A stretch of 64,000 nucleotides of DNA from Cryobacterium sp. PH31-O1 (lineage in GTDB: Bacteria > Actinomycetota > Actinomycetes > Actinomycetales > Microbacteriaceae): positions 62,001 through 126,000 of the forward strand of contig NZ_JASITB010000002.1 of the NCBI RefSeq assembly GCF_030063455.1. Direction: 5' to 3'. The position numbers and the translations under genes are program-made. How positions within the stretch are numbered: the first letter of the stretch is position 1; each line of letters begins with the position of its first letter. This document shows, piece by piece, positions 18,365 through 27,453 of the stretch. The notes beneath the pieces are model-generated. The model was given only the letters and a program-made list of their open reading frames with translations. It ran no database searches and had not been told where the DNA came from.

Positions 18365-18916
18365 CTCGGCGGCGAGGGCCGACTGCTCCTGCCGGCGGGA
18401 TCCCATGACGGTGCTCGCCTTCTCCATGAGGTCGTGCAGGGTGCTCTGCACGAGGTCGACGTTGGGAACATCTTTTAACACGAGCGGATGCTCCAGCCCC
18501 GAATTGATCAGCACCGTACCCGAGTGGAACCCGGCCTGCACCCAGTTCTGCCGCACGCTCACGTCGTAGCCGCGGCTGTGCAGCAGTTCTTGCCGGGTGC
18601 GCACAAAGAATCCGTGCCGAAAGATGATGCGGCGCGTCGTGATCGTATAGCGCTTGGTGAGCCAGGCGGCGAGCGGCAGCAGCCAGCCGAGAACGGCGAG
18701 CACGATAGAGCCGGCCAGAAGGGCCGCGTTCTGCCAGGGCTCGGGCAGGTTGCCGAAAAAGTACCCGGTGGCGCCGGCCAGCACGAACAGCAGCACGGTG
18801 GGCCAGGCAAGCACCCTGGCGTGCGGGCGCAGGCGGGCGACAACCTTCTCTGGCCGACTCTCGCGGGCGTAGCCGGAGGGTTCGGTCTCGTTCGTCTCTG
18901 TCTTCTTCGGTTTCAT
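18341..18916 (-). CDS. PH-domain membrane protein
   Basis: A 191-residue protein. Two hydrophobic helices (about residues 36-55 and 61-85) precede a bacterial PH domain (bPH2/DUF304-like) with RYTITTRRIIFRHGFFVRTRQELLHSRGYDVSV, recognisable from TTRRIIFRHG and the following basic strand. Similar proteins are widespread and of unknown function in actinobacterial membranes. It lies 8 bases beyond the birA start region, so it may be first gene of a unit running into birA. Confidence 0.75.
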   Translation of the reverse strand: MKPKKTETNETEPSGYARESRPEKVVARLRPHARVLAWPTVLLFVLAGATGYFFGNLPEPWQNAALLAGSIVLAVLGWLLPLAAWLTKRYTITTRRIIFRHGFFVRTRQELLHSRGYDVSVRQNWVQAGFHSGTVLINSGLEHPLVLKDVPNVDLVQSTLHDLMEKASTVMGSRRQEQSALAAESAFWGRS

Positions 18917-18924
18917 TACTTCTA

Positions 18925-19764
18925 TTAATACCTCAGGTGGGTGACATCGCCAGCGGCGACAGACCGTTCTTCGCCATCGGCCTGGCTGACGACTTGCAAC
19001 CGGCCCTCGGTGTCGATGCCCGTGGCGGTGCCGACCAGGTCGGTTCCGCCCGGCAGCTCAACCCGCACGACGCTGCCGAGGGTGCCACAGAGGGCGGTGA
19101 CGTCGGCGTGCAGGCTCTGTTCTGCGTCGCCGTCGGCGTGCACGAAGGCTTCATAGAGCGTGACGAGTTCGTGCAGGTAGGCGGCGAGTACCGCATCGGG
19201 GTCGGGCGAAGTGCGGGTGACCAGCAGCAGCGAGGTGGAGGTAAGGGTGGGTAGGTCGTGTTCATCGAGCGAGACATTGAGGCCGGCACCGATGATGATG
19301 CCCTCGCCGTCGGGCAGGAGTTCGCACAGGATTCCACACACCTTGTACCCGTCGATGAGCACATCGTTGGGCCATTTGAGGGTCACGTCGTGACGGGGCT
19401 CCTCGGCCTCTTTGACGTCTTCGACCGGCTGCATGCTGGCCTCAACGGTTTTTCTGACGGCCCTGGTCATGGCGGCGCCGGCCAGCAACGGCAACCAGCC
19501 GAGGGCGTGCGACGGTAACTGGTCCCCGGCTTTTGTGCGCGGGCGCACGAGCACCGAGATGGCCAGGGCTTTGCCGGTCGGGGCCAGCCAGACGCGGCCG
19601 AGCCGGCCACGCCCCTGAGTCTGGTTGTCGGTGACGACCACCGAGAGGTCGGGCCAGGCTGCGGCATCCGCTGTGGCGAGTTCTTTGAGCACATCGTTGG
19701 TCGAGGGGGCCTCCGACCGGTATTCGAACCGGCTCACCTCGGCGCGGCTGAGCGAAAATTGCAT
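18925..19764 (-). CDS. birA: Biotin--[acetyl-CoA-carboxylase] ligase
   Basis: A 279-residue biotin protein ligase that biotinylates the carrier domain of the acyl-CoA carboxylase encoded in this window. The GRGRLGRVW biotin/ATP loop, KWPNDVLIDGYKVCGIL (catalytic Lys) and the small C-terminal beta domain are clear. It lacks the N-terminal DNA-binding domain of E. coli BirA, so it is enzymatic only. ATG 19764 follows GGGAGAGAG; an in-frame TTG 18 bases upstream is less likely. It diverges from accD, its functional partner. Confidence 0.9.
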   Translation of the reverse strand: MQFSLSRAEVSRFEYRSEAPSTNDVLKELATADAAAWPDLSVVVTDNQTQGRGRLGRVWLAPTGKALAISVLVRPRTKAGDQLPSHALGWLPLLAGAAMTRAVRKTVEASMQPVEDVKEAEEPRHDVTLKWPNDVLIDGYKVCGILCELLPDGEGIIIGAGLNVSLDEHDLPTLTSTSLLLVTRTSPDPDAVLAAYLHELVTLYEAFVHADGDAEQSLHADVTALCGTLGSVVRVELPGGTDLVGTATGIDTEGRLQVVSQADGEERSVAAGDVTHLRY

Positions 19765-19954
19765 GGCTACTCTCTCTCCCAAACGTAACTGCGGTAATTC
19801 TCCCGAATCTGACCCCGAATGTGTTATTCCGTGCCATTTCGGCCACGATCTCCGCAGTTATGAACGGGGAAGGAGGTAATGCAGGGGGAAACGACCAGTG
19901 TTGCGCTGCAAAGTTGTGGAGCATCGTCAACGGGGAGCGGTCGGGGCGTGCCGG

Positions 19955-19966
19955 TAGAGTGAAACG
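19955..19966 (+). promoter_or_regulatory. Leaderless -10 box of the acyl-CoA carboxylase beta gene
   Basis: TAGAGT (19955-19960) is followed by 6 bases and the GTG start codon, which would put the transcription start at or next to the GTG. No SD-like sequence is placed correctly for that start. Further upstream a 9-base inverted repeat (TAACTGCGG near 19785 and its complement near 19852) may bind a regulator. Confidence 0.45.
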
Positions 19967-21571
19967 GTGACTGACAAGACGCCCGCCGCGGCACCCGACC
20001 TGTATACGACGGCGGGAAAACTCGCCGACCTCAAGTTGCGCTATCACGAAGCCGTGACTGCCAGCGGGGCCACCGCCATCGAGAAGCAGCACGCTAAGGG
20101 CAAGATGACCGCCCGCGAACGCGTTGACCTGCTGCTCGACCAGGGTTCCTTCGTGGAACTCGACGAATTCGTGCGGCACCGCACCGTGGCATTTGGCATG
20201 GAAAAGAAACGGCCGTACGGCGACGCCGTCGTCACCGGAACCGGCACCATCCACGGCCGCCAGGTGGCCGTGTATTCGCAGGACTTCACCATCTTCGGCG
20301 GTTCGCTCGGCGAGGTCGCCGGCGAGAAGATCATCAAGGTGATGGACCTCGCCCTCAAGACCGGGGTGCCAATCATCGGCATTCTCGACTCCGGCGGAGC
20401 GCGTATTCAGGAAGGCGTCGTGGCTCTCGGCAAGTACGGCGAAATCTTTCGCCGCAACACGGCAGCATCCGGTGTCATTCCGCAGATCTCGATCATTTGT
20501 GGTCCGGCCGCTGGCGGCGCGGTCTACTCCCCCGCGCTGACCGACTTCGTGATCATGGTCGACAAGACCAGCCAGATGTTCGTCACCGGTCCCGACGTGA
20601 TCAAGACCGTCACCGGCGAAGACGTGGGCATGGAAGAGCTCGGCGGCGCCCTCACCCACAATAAGATCTCGGGTGTCTCGCACTACCTCGCGAGCGACGA
20701 GCCCGACGCGCTCGACTTCGCCCGCGCCCTGCTGAGCTACCTGCCAGACAACAACCTGGCCGAGCTGCCCGTCTTCGACAGCGAAGTAGAGCTCGAAACA
20801 ACGGATGCCGACCGTCGCCTCAACACGATCATCCCCGATTCGCCCAACCAGCCCTACGACGTCAAAACGGTCATCGAGCACATCGTCGACAACGGAGAGT
20901 TTCTAGAGACGCAGCCGCTCTACGCGCCCAACATCGTCGTCGGGTTCGCCCGGGTCGAGGGCCGCTCGATCGGGATCGTCGCCAACCAGCCCAACGCTAT
21001 GGCCGGCACGCTCAACATCGAGGCCGGCGAGAAGGCCTCCCGCTTCGTGCGGTTCTGCGATGCGTTCTCGATTCCCATCCTCACCCTCGTCGACGTGCCC
21101 GGCTTTCTGCCCGGCACCGACCAGGAGTGGACCGGGATCATCCGTCGTGGGGCCAAGCTGCTCTACGCCTATGCGGAGGCCACCGTGCCGCTCGTCACGG
21201 TCATTCTGCGGAAGGCCTACGGCGGCGCGTACATTGTGATGGGCTCCAAGCAGCTCGGCGCCGACACCAACCTGGCCTGGCCGACCGCAGAGATCGCCGT
21301 GATGGGTGGTCAGGGCGCCGTGAACATTCTTTACCGTGCCGAGATCAAGGCGGCCGAGCAGGCCGGCGAAGATGTCGCCGCTGTGCGCACCCGTCTGGCC
21401 AACGAATACACCTACAACGTGGCGAGCCCCTTTCTGGCTGCGGAACGCGGCGAGCTCGACGGCATCATCGAACCGGCCGCCACGCGCGTATCGGTCGTCA
21501 AGGCGCTGCGGGCCCTGCGCACCAAGCGGGCTTCGCTGCCCGCCAAGAAGCACGGGAACATCCCGCTCTAA
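19967..21571 (+). CDS. accD: Acyl-CoA carboxylase beta subunit (carboxyltransferase)
   Basis: A 534-residue carboxyltransferase of the AccD/PccB family, moving CO2 from biotin to acetyl- or propionyl-CoA. The N-terminal half includes [21 protein letters not shown] and [13 protein letters not shown], the oxyanion pair region GGARIQEGV and [16 protein letters not shown]; the C-terminal half has [27 protein letters not shown] and [17 protein letters not shown]. It starts at GTG 19967. The stop overlaps the epsilon-subunit start. The alpha subunit is at 27454. Acyl-chain preference cannot be read here. Confidence 0.92.
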   Translation: MTDKTPAAAPDLYTTAGKLADLKLRYHEAVTASGATAIEKQHAKGKMTARERVDLLLDQGSFVELDEFVRHRTVAFGMEKKRPYGDAVVTGTGTIHGRQVAVYSQDFTIFGGSLGEVAGEKIIKVMDLALKTGVPIIGILDSGGARIQEGVVALGKYGEIFRRNTAASGVIPQISIICGPAAGGAVYSPALTDFVIMVDKTSQMFVTGPDVIKTVTGEDVGMEELGGALTHNKISGVSHYLASDEPDALDFARALLSYLPDNNLAELPVFDSEVELETTDADRRLNTIIPDSPNQPYDVKTVIEHIVDNGEFLETQPLYAPNIVVGFARVEGRSIGIVANQPNAMAGTLNIEAGEKASRFVRFCDAFSIPILTLVDVPGFLPGTDQEWTGIIRRGAKLLYAYAEATVPLVTVILRKAYGGAYIVMGSKQLGADTNLAWPTAEIAVMGGQGAVNILYRAEIKAAEQAGEDVAAVRTRLANEYTYNVASPFLAAERGELDGIIEPAATRVSVVKALRALRTKRASLPAKKHGNIPL

Positions 21572-21801
21572 TGCCGAAGCCCTCAGAGTTTGATCCGTCG
21601 GAACTGGTTTTCGTGACCACTCACATCAGTGACACCGAGGTGTCGGCGGTGAGTGCCGTCATCCGTGGTCTGTTGCGGGAGGAATCCGACGAGCGCCGGG
21701 CTGCGCCGGAACCCGGGCAGAGCGCCTGGCAGCAGAACCAGCGCCCGCTTCGGGGGCCGGTGCACCCCGGCGCCGGCCGCTGGCGCGGCTTCACGGGCTA
21801 G
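21571..21801 (+). CDS. Acyl-CoA carboxylase epsilon subunit
   Basis: A 76-residue protein starting at ATG 21571, which shares its A with the TAA stop of the beta-subunit gene. The N-terminal half FVTTHISDTEVSAVSAVIRG is an acyl-CoA carboxylase epsilon-type fold: a strand followed by an alpha helix that binds the beta hexamer. The second half ends in QSAWQQNQRPLRGP and GRWRGF, typical of actinobacterial epsilon subunits. It stabilises the complex in actinomycete carboxylases. Easily missed because of its size. Confidence 0.82.
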   Translation: MPKPSEFDPSELVFVTTHISDTEVSAVSAVIRGLLREESDERRAAPEPGQSAWQQNQRPLRGPVHPGAGRWRGFTG

Positions 21802-21836
21802 CTGCCCGGTTTCACTCGGCCTCCGTTGCCCTCTTT

Positions 21837-21910
21837 CGGACGGGGCCCGGGCCCCGTCCGTGGGCCCAGTTTATAAACTGGGCCGGGGGACGGGGCCCGG
21901 GCCCCGTCCG
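21837..21910. repeat. GC-rich double-palindrome repeat, copy 1
   Basis: A central 22-base perfect palindrome (21863-21884, half-site GGCCCAGTTTA) is flanked on both sides by perfect GC palindromes, left 21837-21860 and right 21888-21909 (half-site GGACGGGGCCC). This copy is the most complete of three in the window. It lies between accE (plus) and the sensor-like gene (minus), where both transcription units end, so it could act as a bidirectional terminator. Confidence 0.85.
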
Positions 21911-21956
21911 CGGTGGGGGCGGGCGCAACCACCGGTATGTCTGTCCTCCTAAATGC

Positions 21957-22141
21957 CGACTGTGCAAGCCGGAACACTGATAGAGACTAGAAGTGCTCGG
22001 TGACGCTCCTAGAGTTTCACCACCAATCATTCGCTGACTAGGGTAAGCGAGCGAATGTGTTGGGGGCGAGAACGGATGGCATTCGGGTTGTCGTCCTTTC
22101 TCGAATAGTCGTTAGGGGATCAGCTTCGGCTGGTCCCCTTT
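21957..22141 (+). ncRNA. Candidate structured small RNA (low confidence)
   Basis: The 360-base gap between accE and 22163 has no coding frame with support. After the repeat, positions 21957-22141 contain several short inverted repeats: GGTGA/TCACC near 22001-22023, ATTCGC/GCGAAT near 22029-22056, ATTCG/CGAAT near 22082-22106, and then a strong UUCG-loop hairpin followed by TTT. A TAGAGACTAG-like box near 21982 could be a promoter. This looks like a short untranslated transcript with its own terminator. It is not matched to any known RNA family. Confidence 0.3.
22115..22141 (+). terminator. UUCG tetraloop hairpin terminator
   Basis: GGGGATCAGC (22115-22124), loop TTCG, GCTGGTCCCC (22129-22138), then TTT. 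Ten base pairs with one G-T wobble. It could end the candidate RNA on the plus strand or, read in reverse, slow transcription from the sensor operon. Confidence 0.6.
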
Positions 22142-22162
22142 CGCGTTGGTGCACACGCACTT

Positions 22163-23209
22163 TTACGCAGAGACGGCGGGCACGACCTGCCGGGGAATTT
22201 CCATCCACAGGTCGACTTCTTCGTTGGAGGAATCCGGCCCCAGGGCGCTGACCGCCGGATCGGGACTGCTCAGGCCCACGACGGTCACCGCGATGGTGGC
22301 ACTGTCAGCCGACGTGCGAGCGATAATCTTGTCGGCATTCGTGCGACCGATGGCCGTCGCGAGGCTGTTGAGCACGATCTCCAGGTCGGCACCGCTGAGG
22401 TCATCAATGCCGCCCTCGTCGAGCAGGGTCACACTGGCACCGCGTCGTCTGGCCGCCATGACCTGCTCACGCACCGCGTGGTTGAGCAGACGTCGCCCGC
22501 GAATCTCATCGCGAATGGCCGCTTCGAGCAAACGGCACTCCTGGCGGTCCGCCTCACTGAGATCGCCGTTGCTCTCGTTGATCCGACGCAGCATAGGCAT
22601 GGCAAGGCGCATGGTCTGAGTCAGCCGCACCTGACGTTCGTAGAGATGGGCCTCCTGGGCCGCGTGCCATCCGCTCGCCTCCCGCTCGGCTCGCCCATAC
22701 TGGCGGGCATCGCGGCTCGCCTTCACGAGCGCCCGTGACAGCAGCCCGGCGGCCACCACCCAGACCACGCTGCCGATGACGCCCATATGTCCCAGCTCGC
22801 CGACGCCGGCCCAGAGCACGGTGTGCACCACGAGCGCGCCAACACCCAGCAAGGCCAGCTGCGGCCTCTTGCGGGTGGCCGTGATCGTCATCAGGGTACC
22901 GACGGCAGCAACGTACCAGGTGGCGTATCCCAATGTGCCCGACGAACCGTCGAGCTGGCTGCCCACGATCAGCGGGATCGCAATCGAGATGGCCACATTG
23001 AAGAGGGCCAGCGGCAACGACATGCGCAGGGGGCTGTCGGGCCAGAGGCTCGCGACCGTCGCCACCAGATACAGGCCCATGGCTACCAGGATCGGCACCG
23101 AGGAGGCCGGTTCGTTGATCGAATACAGGCCAAGCACCACGTGATAGCCCGAGAAGCCGGCCGCCACGATCAGGGTGAGAGCACGAGGGACAACCACGAC
23201 GCCGGTCAT
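22163..23209 (-). CDS. Membrane sensor-like protein, degenerate histidine-kinase partner
   Basis: A 348-residue protein with about six hydrophobic N-terminal segments (residues 5-165), a linker helix with YERQVRLTQTMRLAMPMLRRI and a C-terminal domain of about 130 residues. The C-terminal part is arranged like a kinase ATPase domain (LSGADLEIVLNSLATAIGRTNAD) but I see no N-box, no DxGxG and no terminal GxG loop, so it is probably not an active kinase. It starts at 23209, overlapping the stop of the true kinase gene (ATGA). Last gene of a three-gene signalling operon. Confidence 0.7.
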   Translation of the reverse strand: MTGVVVVPRALTLIVAAGFSGYHVVLGLYSINEPASSVPILVAMGLYLVATVASLWPDSPLRMSLPLALFNVAISIAIPLIVGSQLDGSSGTLGYATWYVAAVGTLMTITATRKRPQLALLGVGALVVHTVLWAGVGELGHMGVIGSVVWVVAAGLLSRALVKASRDARQYGRAEREASGWHAAQEAHLYERQVRLTQTMRLAMPMLRRINESNGDLSEADRQECRLLEAAIRDEIRGRRLLNHAVREQVMAARRRGASVTLLDEGGIDDLSGADLEIVLNSLATAIGRTNADKIIARTSADSATIAVTVVGLSSPDPAVSALGPDSSNEEVDLWMEIPRQVVPAVSA

Positions 23210-24561
23210 CGGGCGCCCCCGTCGGGCGAGCCCGTTGCGATCCCGTCGGCGTCCTGGTCGTCGGGGCGCGGCCAGATAAGGGTTATCGTCGTGCCGTGGC
23301 CGGGGCTGGTGCGCAGCTCGGCCACGCCCCCGGCGGTTGCGACCCGATCCTGGATTGAAACCCGCAAGCCCAGACGAGCGCTGTCGACCCTGGCAACGTC
23401 GAAACCGCGGCCGGTGTCGCTGACGCAGATGGTGCATCCGTTCTGGTCGTTGCCGTCGATCGTGACGCGGCGTGAACGGGTGGGTCCGGCGTGCTGCACG
23501 CTGTTCACCATGGCCTGCACGCTGGCCGAGTAGAGCGCCTCGGCGGCGTGTTCGGGAATGCTGCGGCCATCGATGCTCAACTCGGTCACGGTGAACACTC
23601 CAGCCTCGGTCGCCGCCGTGCGCAGGCGAGCGGCCAGCGTGCTCACGGCAACCGACGCAGCGTCGAGGTGACGTTCACCGTTGGCTTCCTGCAAGCGGAT
23701 GATGGCGCTGCGAGCCATCGCCGCCGCCAGTTCCGCGCTCTTGGCGTTGTGCACGCCCGCGGCGGACAGCAGGGTGGCGAGCACGCTGTCGTGCACGATC
23801 GAGTCGACCTCGACCCGTTCCACCTCGGTGGCGTGATGGCGCACCGCCACGGAATATTTGGACAGCGCGTTGGCTTGGGCGATGTCGACCTTGGCCGTGG
23901 CCTCCCGCAGCACGTAGATGATGATGAGCACCACGCCGCCGAGCATCATGGCGTAGCAGGTGTCGAGCACGGCGAGCGGGACCTCGGCCTGACCACCGGA
24001 GGGCAGCACCCGCACCACTCCGTAGGCGATCGGGGCGACCACGGTGTACGTGGCGGCCCAGAACAGGGGCAGGGCGATGGCCGCACAGGAGGTGGCGACG
24101 GTGCACAGGTACCACAGCCACGGCTTGCTCGCAATCACCAGGGTGGGATCGATCATAACCAAAGGCCAGATGAGGAGCGCTATCAGGTAGATTCCACTCA
24201 CCGCGGCCGCGGAACTGCGAATGCCGCGCCGGAGAAGTGTCGCAACGACAAACATCAGGATCGACAGGCCGAGCAGGCCGGCGAGCAGAATGGCCGCCTC
24301 GGTTTTGCGGCTCGAGAGCTGATCGAGCATGAGGGGCAGCGTCTGCACGGCGAAGATCACCGCGACACCGGCCACCGAGCGTGACAGCACGATTTCGATC
24401 TGCGCGTGACTGATCGGGTTGCGCGGCTGCCGGGAACGGCTGAACAGGCTACCGTCAGCGTTGTTCCCTTCGCCGTCGACGCCCGCGAAGGGCCCGGTGG
24501 CGGTGGATACCAGGGTGCTGGTGTTGTTGTGGTCGCCCAGGCGGGCGGCCCGTTTAGACAC
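23206..24561 (-). CDS. Sensor histidine kinase (NarL/LiaS-type)
   Basis: A 451-residue membrane kinase. Residues about 50-240 carry five or six hydrophobic helices. The dimerisation/phosphoacceptor helix has VEVDSIVHDSVLATLL with the likely phosphorylated His, and the ATPase domain has ASVQAMVNSVQHAG (N-box), VSDTGRGFDV (G1) and GHGTTITLIWP (G2), so it looks active. The start is GTG 24561, overlapping the end of the response-regulator gene by 8 bases. The signal sensed is unknown; no extracellular domain is evident, suggesting an intramembrane cue. Confidence 0.82.
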   Translation of the reverse strand: MSKRAARLGDHNNTSTLVSTATGPFAGVDGEGNNADGSLFSRSRQPRNPISHAQIEIVLSRSVAGVAVIFAVQTLPLMLDQLSSRKTEAAILLAGLLGLSILMFVVATLLRRGIRSSAAAVSGIYLIALLIWPLVMIDPTLVIASKPWLWYLCTVATSCAAIALPLFWAATYTVVAPIAYGVVRVLPSGGQAEVPLAVLDTCYAMMLGGVVLIIIYVLREATAKVDIAQANALSKYSVAVRHHATEVERVEVDSIVHDSVLATLLSAAGVHNAKSAELAAAMARSAIIRLQEANGERHLDAASVAVSTLAARLRTAATEAGVFTVTELSIDGRSIPEHAAEALYSASVQAMVNSVQHAGPTRSRRVTIDGNDQNGCTICVSDTGRGFDVARVDSARLGLRVSIQDRVATAGGVAELRTSPGHGTTITLIWPRPDDQDADGIATGSPDGGAR

Positions 24562-25261
24562 CGCGGTCAGCTTCGGTCACGTCGAGCCCTGGCAGGATTC
24601 CGTCTTCGACGGCACGCCGCAGCAGGTCGACCTTGGTCGGCGCGGGGCGCCCGACCTCGACGTACTTCACCCGAATACGGTCGAGGTATTCCCGGGCGGT
24701 GGAGTGCGCGATGCCCAGCTGCATGGCGACCATCTTGAGGGGCAGGCCAGACGCGTAGAGGTGCAGCACGTCGCGTTCCCGGCGGCCCAGCTGCGCCTTG
24801 GCAAAATCCCGGTCGGCGTCGATGGCGGTGGCCCACTCGAGGTTGTTGAGCACGTCGCCGCGGGCGACCGAGGCGACGGCGGCCATGACCGTGGTGGTTG
24901 GGGACGATTTGGGAATGACCCCGGCCGCTCCGGCGGCGAGGGCTTCCCGCACGGAGGCAACCCGGTCGGCGATGCTGTGCACCAAAACGGCGGAGCCGGT
25001 GGACTGCACCAGGTGCACGTTGTCGGTAACGAGGGACCCATCGCCGAGCGAAAGGTCGAGCACGATCACGTCGCATTTTCGACCGGCGAGGCCGTCGACG
25101 AGGGCTTGCGCCGTCGCCGCAGCGAACAACACTTCGTAGCCGGCGTTCTCGCAGGCGGCCTGCAAGCCCAGTCGCACCGACTCATGGTCGTCGACAATTC
25201 CGACGCGCACGGGCGTATCGGCGGGAGGGGATGGTGCGGGATCAGTTGCTGTGTGGCTCAC
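24554..25261 (-). CDS. Response regulator, NarL/FixJ family
   Basis: A 235-residue protein. The receiver domain (residues about 17-135) has the acidic pair in GIVDDHESVRLGL, the phosphoacceptor in VIVLDLSLGDG and the conserved Lys in GVIPKSS. A LuxR-type HTH occupies about 160-220 (LGRRERDVLHLYASGLPLKMVAMQLGIAHSTAREYLDRIR, recognised from RRERDVL and STAREYL). The last 15 residues are a divergent tail. It starts at GTG 25261 and is first in the operon with the two sensor proteins. Confidence 0.87.
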   Translation of the reverse strand: MSHTATDPAPSPPADTPVRVGIVDDHESVRLGLQAACENAGYEVLFAAATAQALVDGLAGRKCDVIVLDLSLGDGSLVTDNVHLVQSTGSAVLVHSIADRVASVREALAAGAAGVIPKSSPTTTVMAAVASVARGDVLNNLEWATAIDADRDFAKAQLGRRERDVLHLYASGLPLKMVAMQLGIAHSTAREYLDRIRVKYVEVGRPAPTKVDLLRRAVEDGILPGLDVTEADRGV

Positions 25262-25299
25262 GGTAGGGCTGCCTTCAGGTTGTCTAGTGTCAACGATAG

Positions 25300-26616
25300 C
25301 TATTTGCAGAGCAGTGCGACGGCTTCGACGTGGTGGGTATTGGGGAACAGGTCGAAGGCGCGCAGGGTCTTCAGCTGGTAACCCTGCTTCGCAAACAATG
25401 CAACGTCGCGGGCGAGCGCCACCGGGTCGCAGGCCACATACACGATCTGCTGCGGTGCGAGGGCGACGAGCTGATCGACAACGACCTTGCCGGCGCCGGA
25501 GCGCGGCGGGTCGAGCACAACGGTGGCGGCGGCGAGGCGGGCGCGCTCGGCGGCATCCGCTTCGCGCAGCAGTCGCTGCAGAAAACGGTCGACACGGTCG
25601 GCGATCGCGGTGGCGCCGGCCCAGTCCTTGAGATTGCGGGCGGCGAAGGCAACCGCTTCCGGGTCACTTTCCACCGAGGTGATGCGGGTCGTCGAACCGA
25701 ATCTGTCGCCGACGGCCGCGGCGAGCAGGCCGACGCCGCCGTAGAGGTCGAGGTTGGAGGCGCGCGGGTCGAACGTCTGCGGATCGATGATGTTCTGCAC
25801 GGCGTGGTACAGGGTGTCGGCGGCCATCGAGTGCACCTGCCAGAATCCGGAGCGGTCGAGTTCGAACTCGCGGTCGGCGACGATCTCATGGATCAGGCCG
25901 TGGGGAACCCGCTTGGGCTTGCCGTTGGCGTCCTTGGCCGAGACGAGCACCTGCACGTCGCCCTTGCTCGGCGCGACCAGATCGATTTTCGCCGCGTTGT
26001 GAAAGAGCGTGTCGAGCGGGGCGCGCAGTTCGAGTTCGTGCTCGGCGAGCGGCAGGTCGTCGACGGCAATGACCCGGTGGCTGCGCGCGGCATACGGGCC
26101 GATGGTTCCGTCCTCTGCCACGTGCAGGCTCACCCTGGTGCGCCATCCGGTGCCGTCCATCGCGTCGCCGGGGCTGGCTTTCGCGCTGACCGCGACGGGC
26201 TCAACCACGACATCCGGGTGAATCCCCGCCATGCGCTGCAGCGCGTCGGCGAGTACCTGACGCTTGAGTTCGCGTTGAAAGCCCAGTTCGATGTGACCGA
26301 ATTCGGCCCCGCCGGCGCGGGTTTCTGGGGCGCGTTCAACGGATGCCGCACTCCAGATATGCGGCTGACGTTCGGTTGCGGCGTCGATGACGGCGACGGT
26401 TTCGGCGCGCCAGAAGCTCTTGTGGTTGGCCTCGGTGAGGCGGGCGCGCACTCGCTCCCCCGGCAGGGTGTCGCTGACGAAGATGACGCGGCCCTCGTGC
26501 CTGGCGACGAAGATTCCGCCGTGGGCGATGTTGGTGATGTCGAGCTCAAGCTCGTCGCCGACCGTCACAGACGAAGTCGGGGCGGGGGTAGCGGGCTGGT
26601 GCCTCGTGTTGCTCAT
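25300..26616 (-). CDS. RNA uracil-5 methyltransferase (TrmA/RumA family)
   Basis: A 438-residue SAM-dependent RNA methyltransferase. An N-terminal TRAM domain (about residues 16-75) is followed by the catalytic domain: LDLYGGVGLLAAAVGD (SAM loop), VVLDPPRSGAGKVV and YVACDPVALARDVALF with the nucleophilic Cys, and the terminal FDLFPNTHHVEAVALL with its Glu. I see no Fe-S cluster cysteine set at the N-terminus. Substrate could be 23S rRNA U1939/U747-type or tRNA U54; not decidable from sequence alone. Confidence 0.87.
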   Translation of the reverse strand: MSNTRHQPATPAPTSSVTVGDELELDITNIAHGGIFVARHEGRVIFVSDTLPGERVRARLTEANHKSFWRAETVAVIDAATERQPHIWSAASVERAPETRAGGAEFGHIELGFQRELKRQVLADALQRMAGIHPDVVVEPVAVSAKASPGDAMDGTGWRTRVSLHVAEDGTIGPYAARSHRVIAVDDLPLAEHELELRAPLDTLFHNAAKIDLVAPSKGDVQVLVSAKDANGKPKRVPHGLIHEIVADREFELDRSGFWQVHSMAADTLYHAVQNIIDPQTFDPRASNLDLYGGVGLLAAAVGDRFGSTTRITSVESDPEAVAFAARNLKDWAGATAIADRVDRFLQRLLREADAAERARLAAATVVLDPPRSGAGKVVVDQLVALAPQQIVYVACDPVALARDVALFAKQGYQLKTLRAFDLFPNTHHVEAVALLCK

Positions 26617-26717
26617 CTAACGATGATCCCACACCCCCTCGCCGGTCGTTGCTGCGCACCTGATTAGCACAGTGCGCCTGCTTGAATGGATACTCCCCCT
26701 CCCGTTGAAAGGACCGC

Positions 26718-27368
26718 ATGCGTCTCTATTTGGCTTCCACGTCTCCGGCCCGGCTGGCCCTGCTGCGCGCAGCCGGCATCGAACCGGTGCGAATCAACCC
26801 CGAGGTCGACGAGGCGCGGGTCGTCGCCGAGACCGAGGCGGCCCGCGGCGCTGCCCTCGAGCCGCGGGTGCTCGTGGAGCTGCTGGCGCGCGCGAAAGCG
26901 GAGGCGGCGACATCCGCTCCGCTGGCCGAACCGCTCGACGGGCTGTTGCTCGGCGGTGACTCGGTGTTCGTGCTGGACGGCGTGATCTACGGCAAGCCGC
27001 ACACCGCGGATGCCGCGCGCGAGCGCTGGGAACGCCAGCGCGGACGCACCGGCACGCTGTACTCCGGGCACTGGCTGATCGAGATCGTCGACGGCGTGGC
27101 CGGCCGGGCAATCGGCGCGGTCGCGGTCGCCGAAGTGACCTTTGCCGACGACCTCGACGATGCCGAGCTCGACGCTTATATCGCGACCGGTGAGCCCCTA
27201 TTCGTGGCGGGGGCGTTCACCATCGACAGCCTCGGCGCACCGTTTATCACGAGCATCGTCGGCGACCCCTCCACCGTGGTGGGGCTGTCACTGCCCACCC
27301 TGCGGAGGCTGGTGCGGGCCCTCGGACACGAGTGGCCGACCCTGTGGAATCGGCCCGGAGCGCTGTAA
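26718..27368 (+). CDS. Maf-family nucleotide pyrophosphatase
   Basis: A 216-residue Maf/Ham1-superfamily protein. It opens with [18 protein letters not shown], which matches the Maf phosphate loop, and has [25 protein letters not shown], whose GGDSV and GKP motifs form the catalytic site, and [13 protein letters not shown] at the end. Maf proteins hydrolyse non-canonical or pyrimidine nucleoside triphosphates and have been linked to division arrest. GAAAGGA lies 5 bases before the ATG. Confidence 0.9.
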   Translation: MRLYLASTSPARLALLRAAGIEPVRINPEVDEARVVAETEAARGAALEPRVLVELLARAKAEAATSAPLAEPLDGLLLGGDSVFVLDGVIYGKPHTADAARERWERQRGRTGTLYSGHWLIEIVDGVAGRAIGAVAVAEVTFADDLDDAELDAYIATGEPLFVAGAFTIDSLGAPFITSIVGDPSTVVGLSLPTLRRLVRALGHEWPTLWNRPGAL

Positions 27369-27453
27369 TTGTAGGCATCCGCAAGAATCCGCCGATTCTT
27401 TTTGTGGGAGAGAACCAAAAGGGATGTGGCGGTGGGCAATAGGCTATGTGATT

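Noticed and set aside
19442..20881. A 479-codon open frame on the minus strand
   Set aside because: It lies antisense to birA and acyl-CoA carboxylase beta, both strongly supported; long antisense frames are expected in high-GC DNA. No SD and no known motif.
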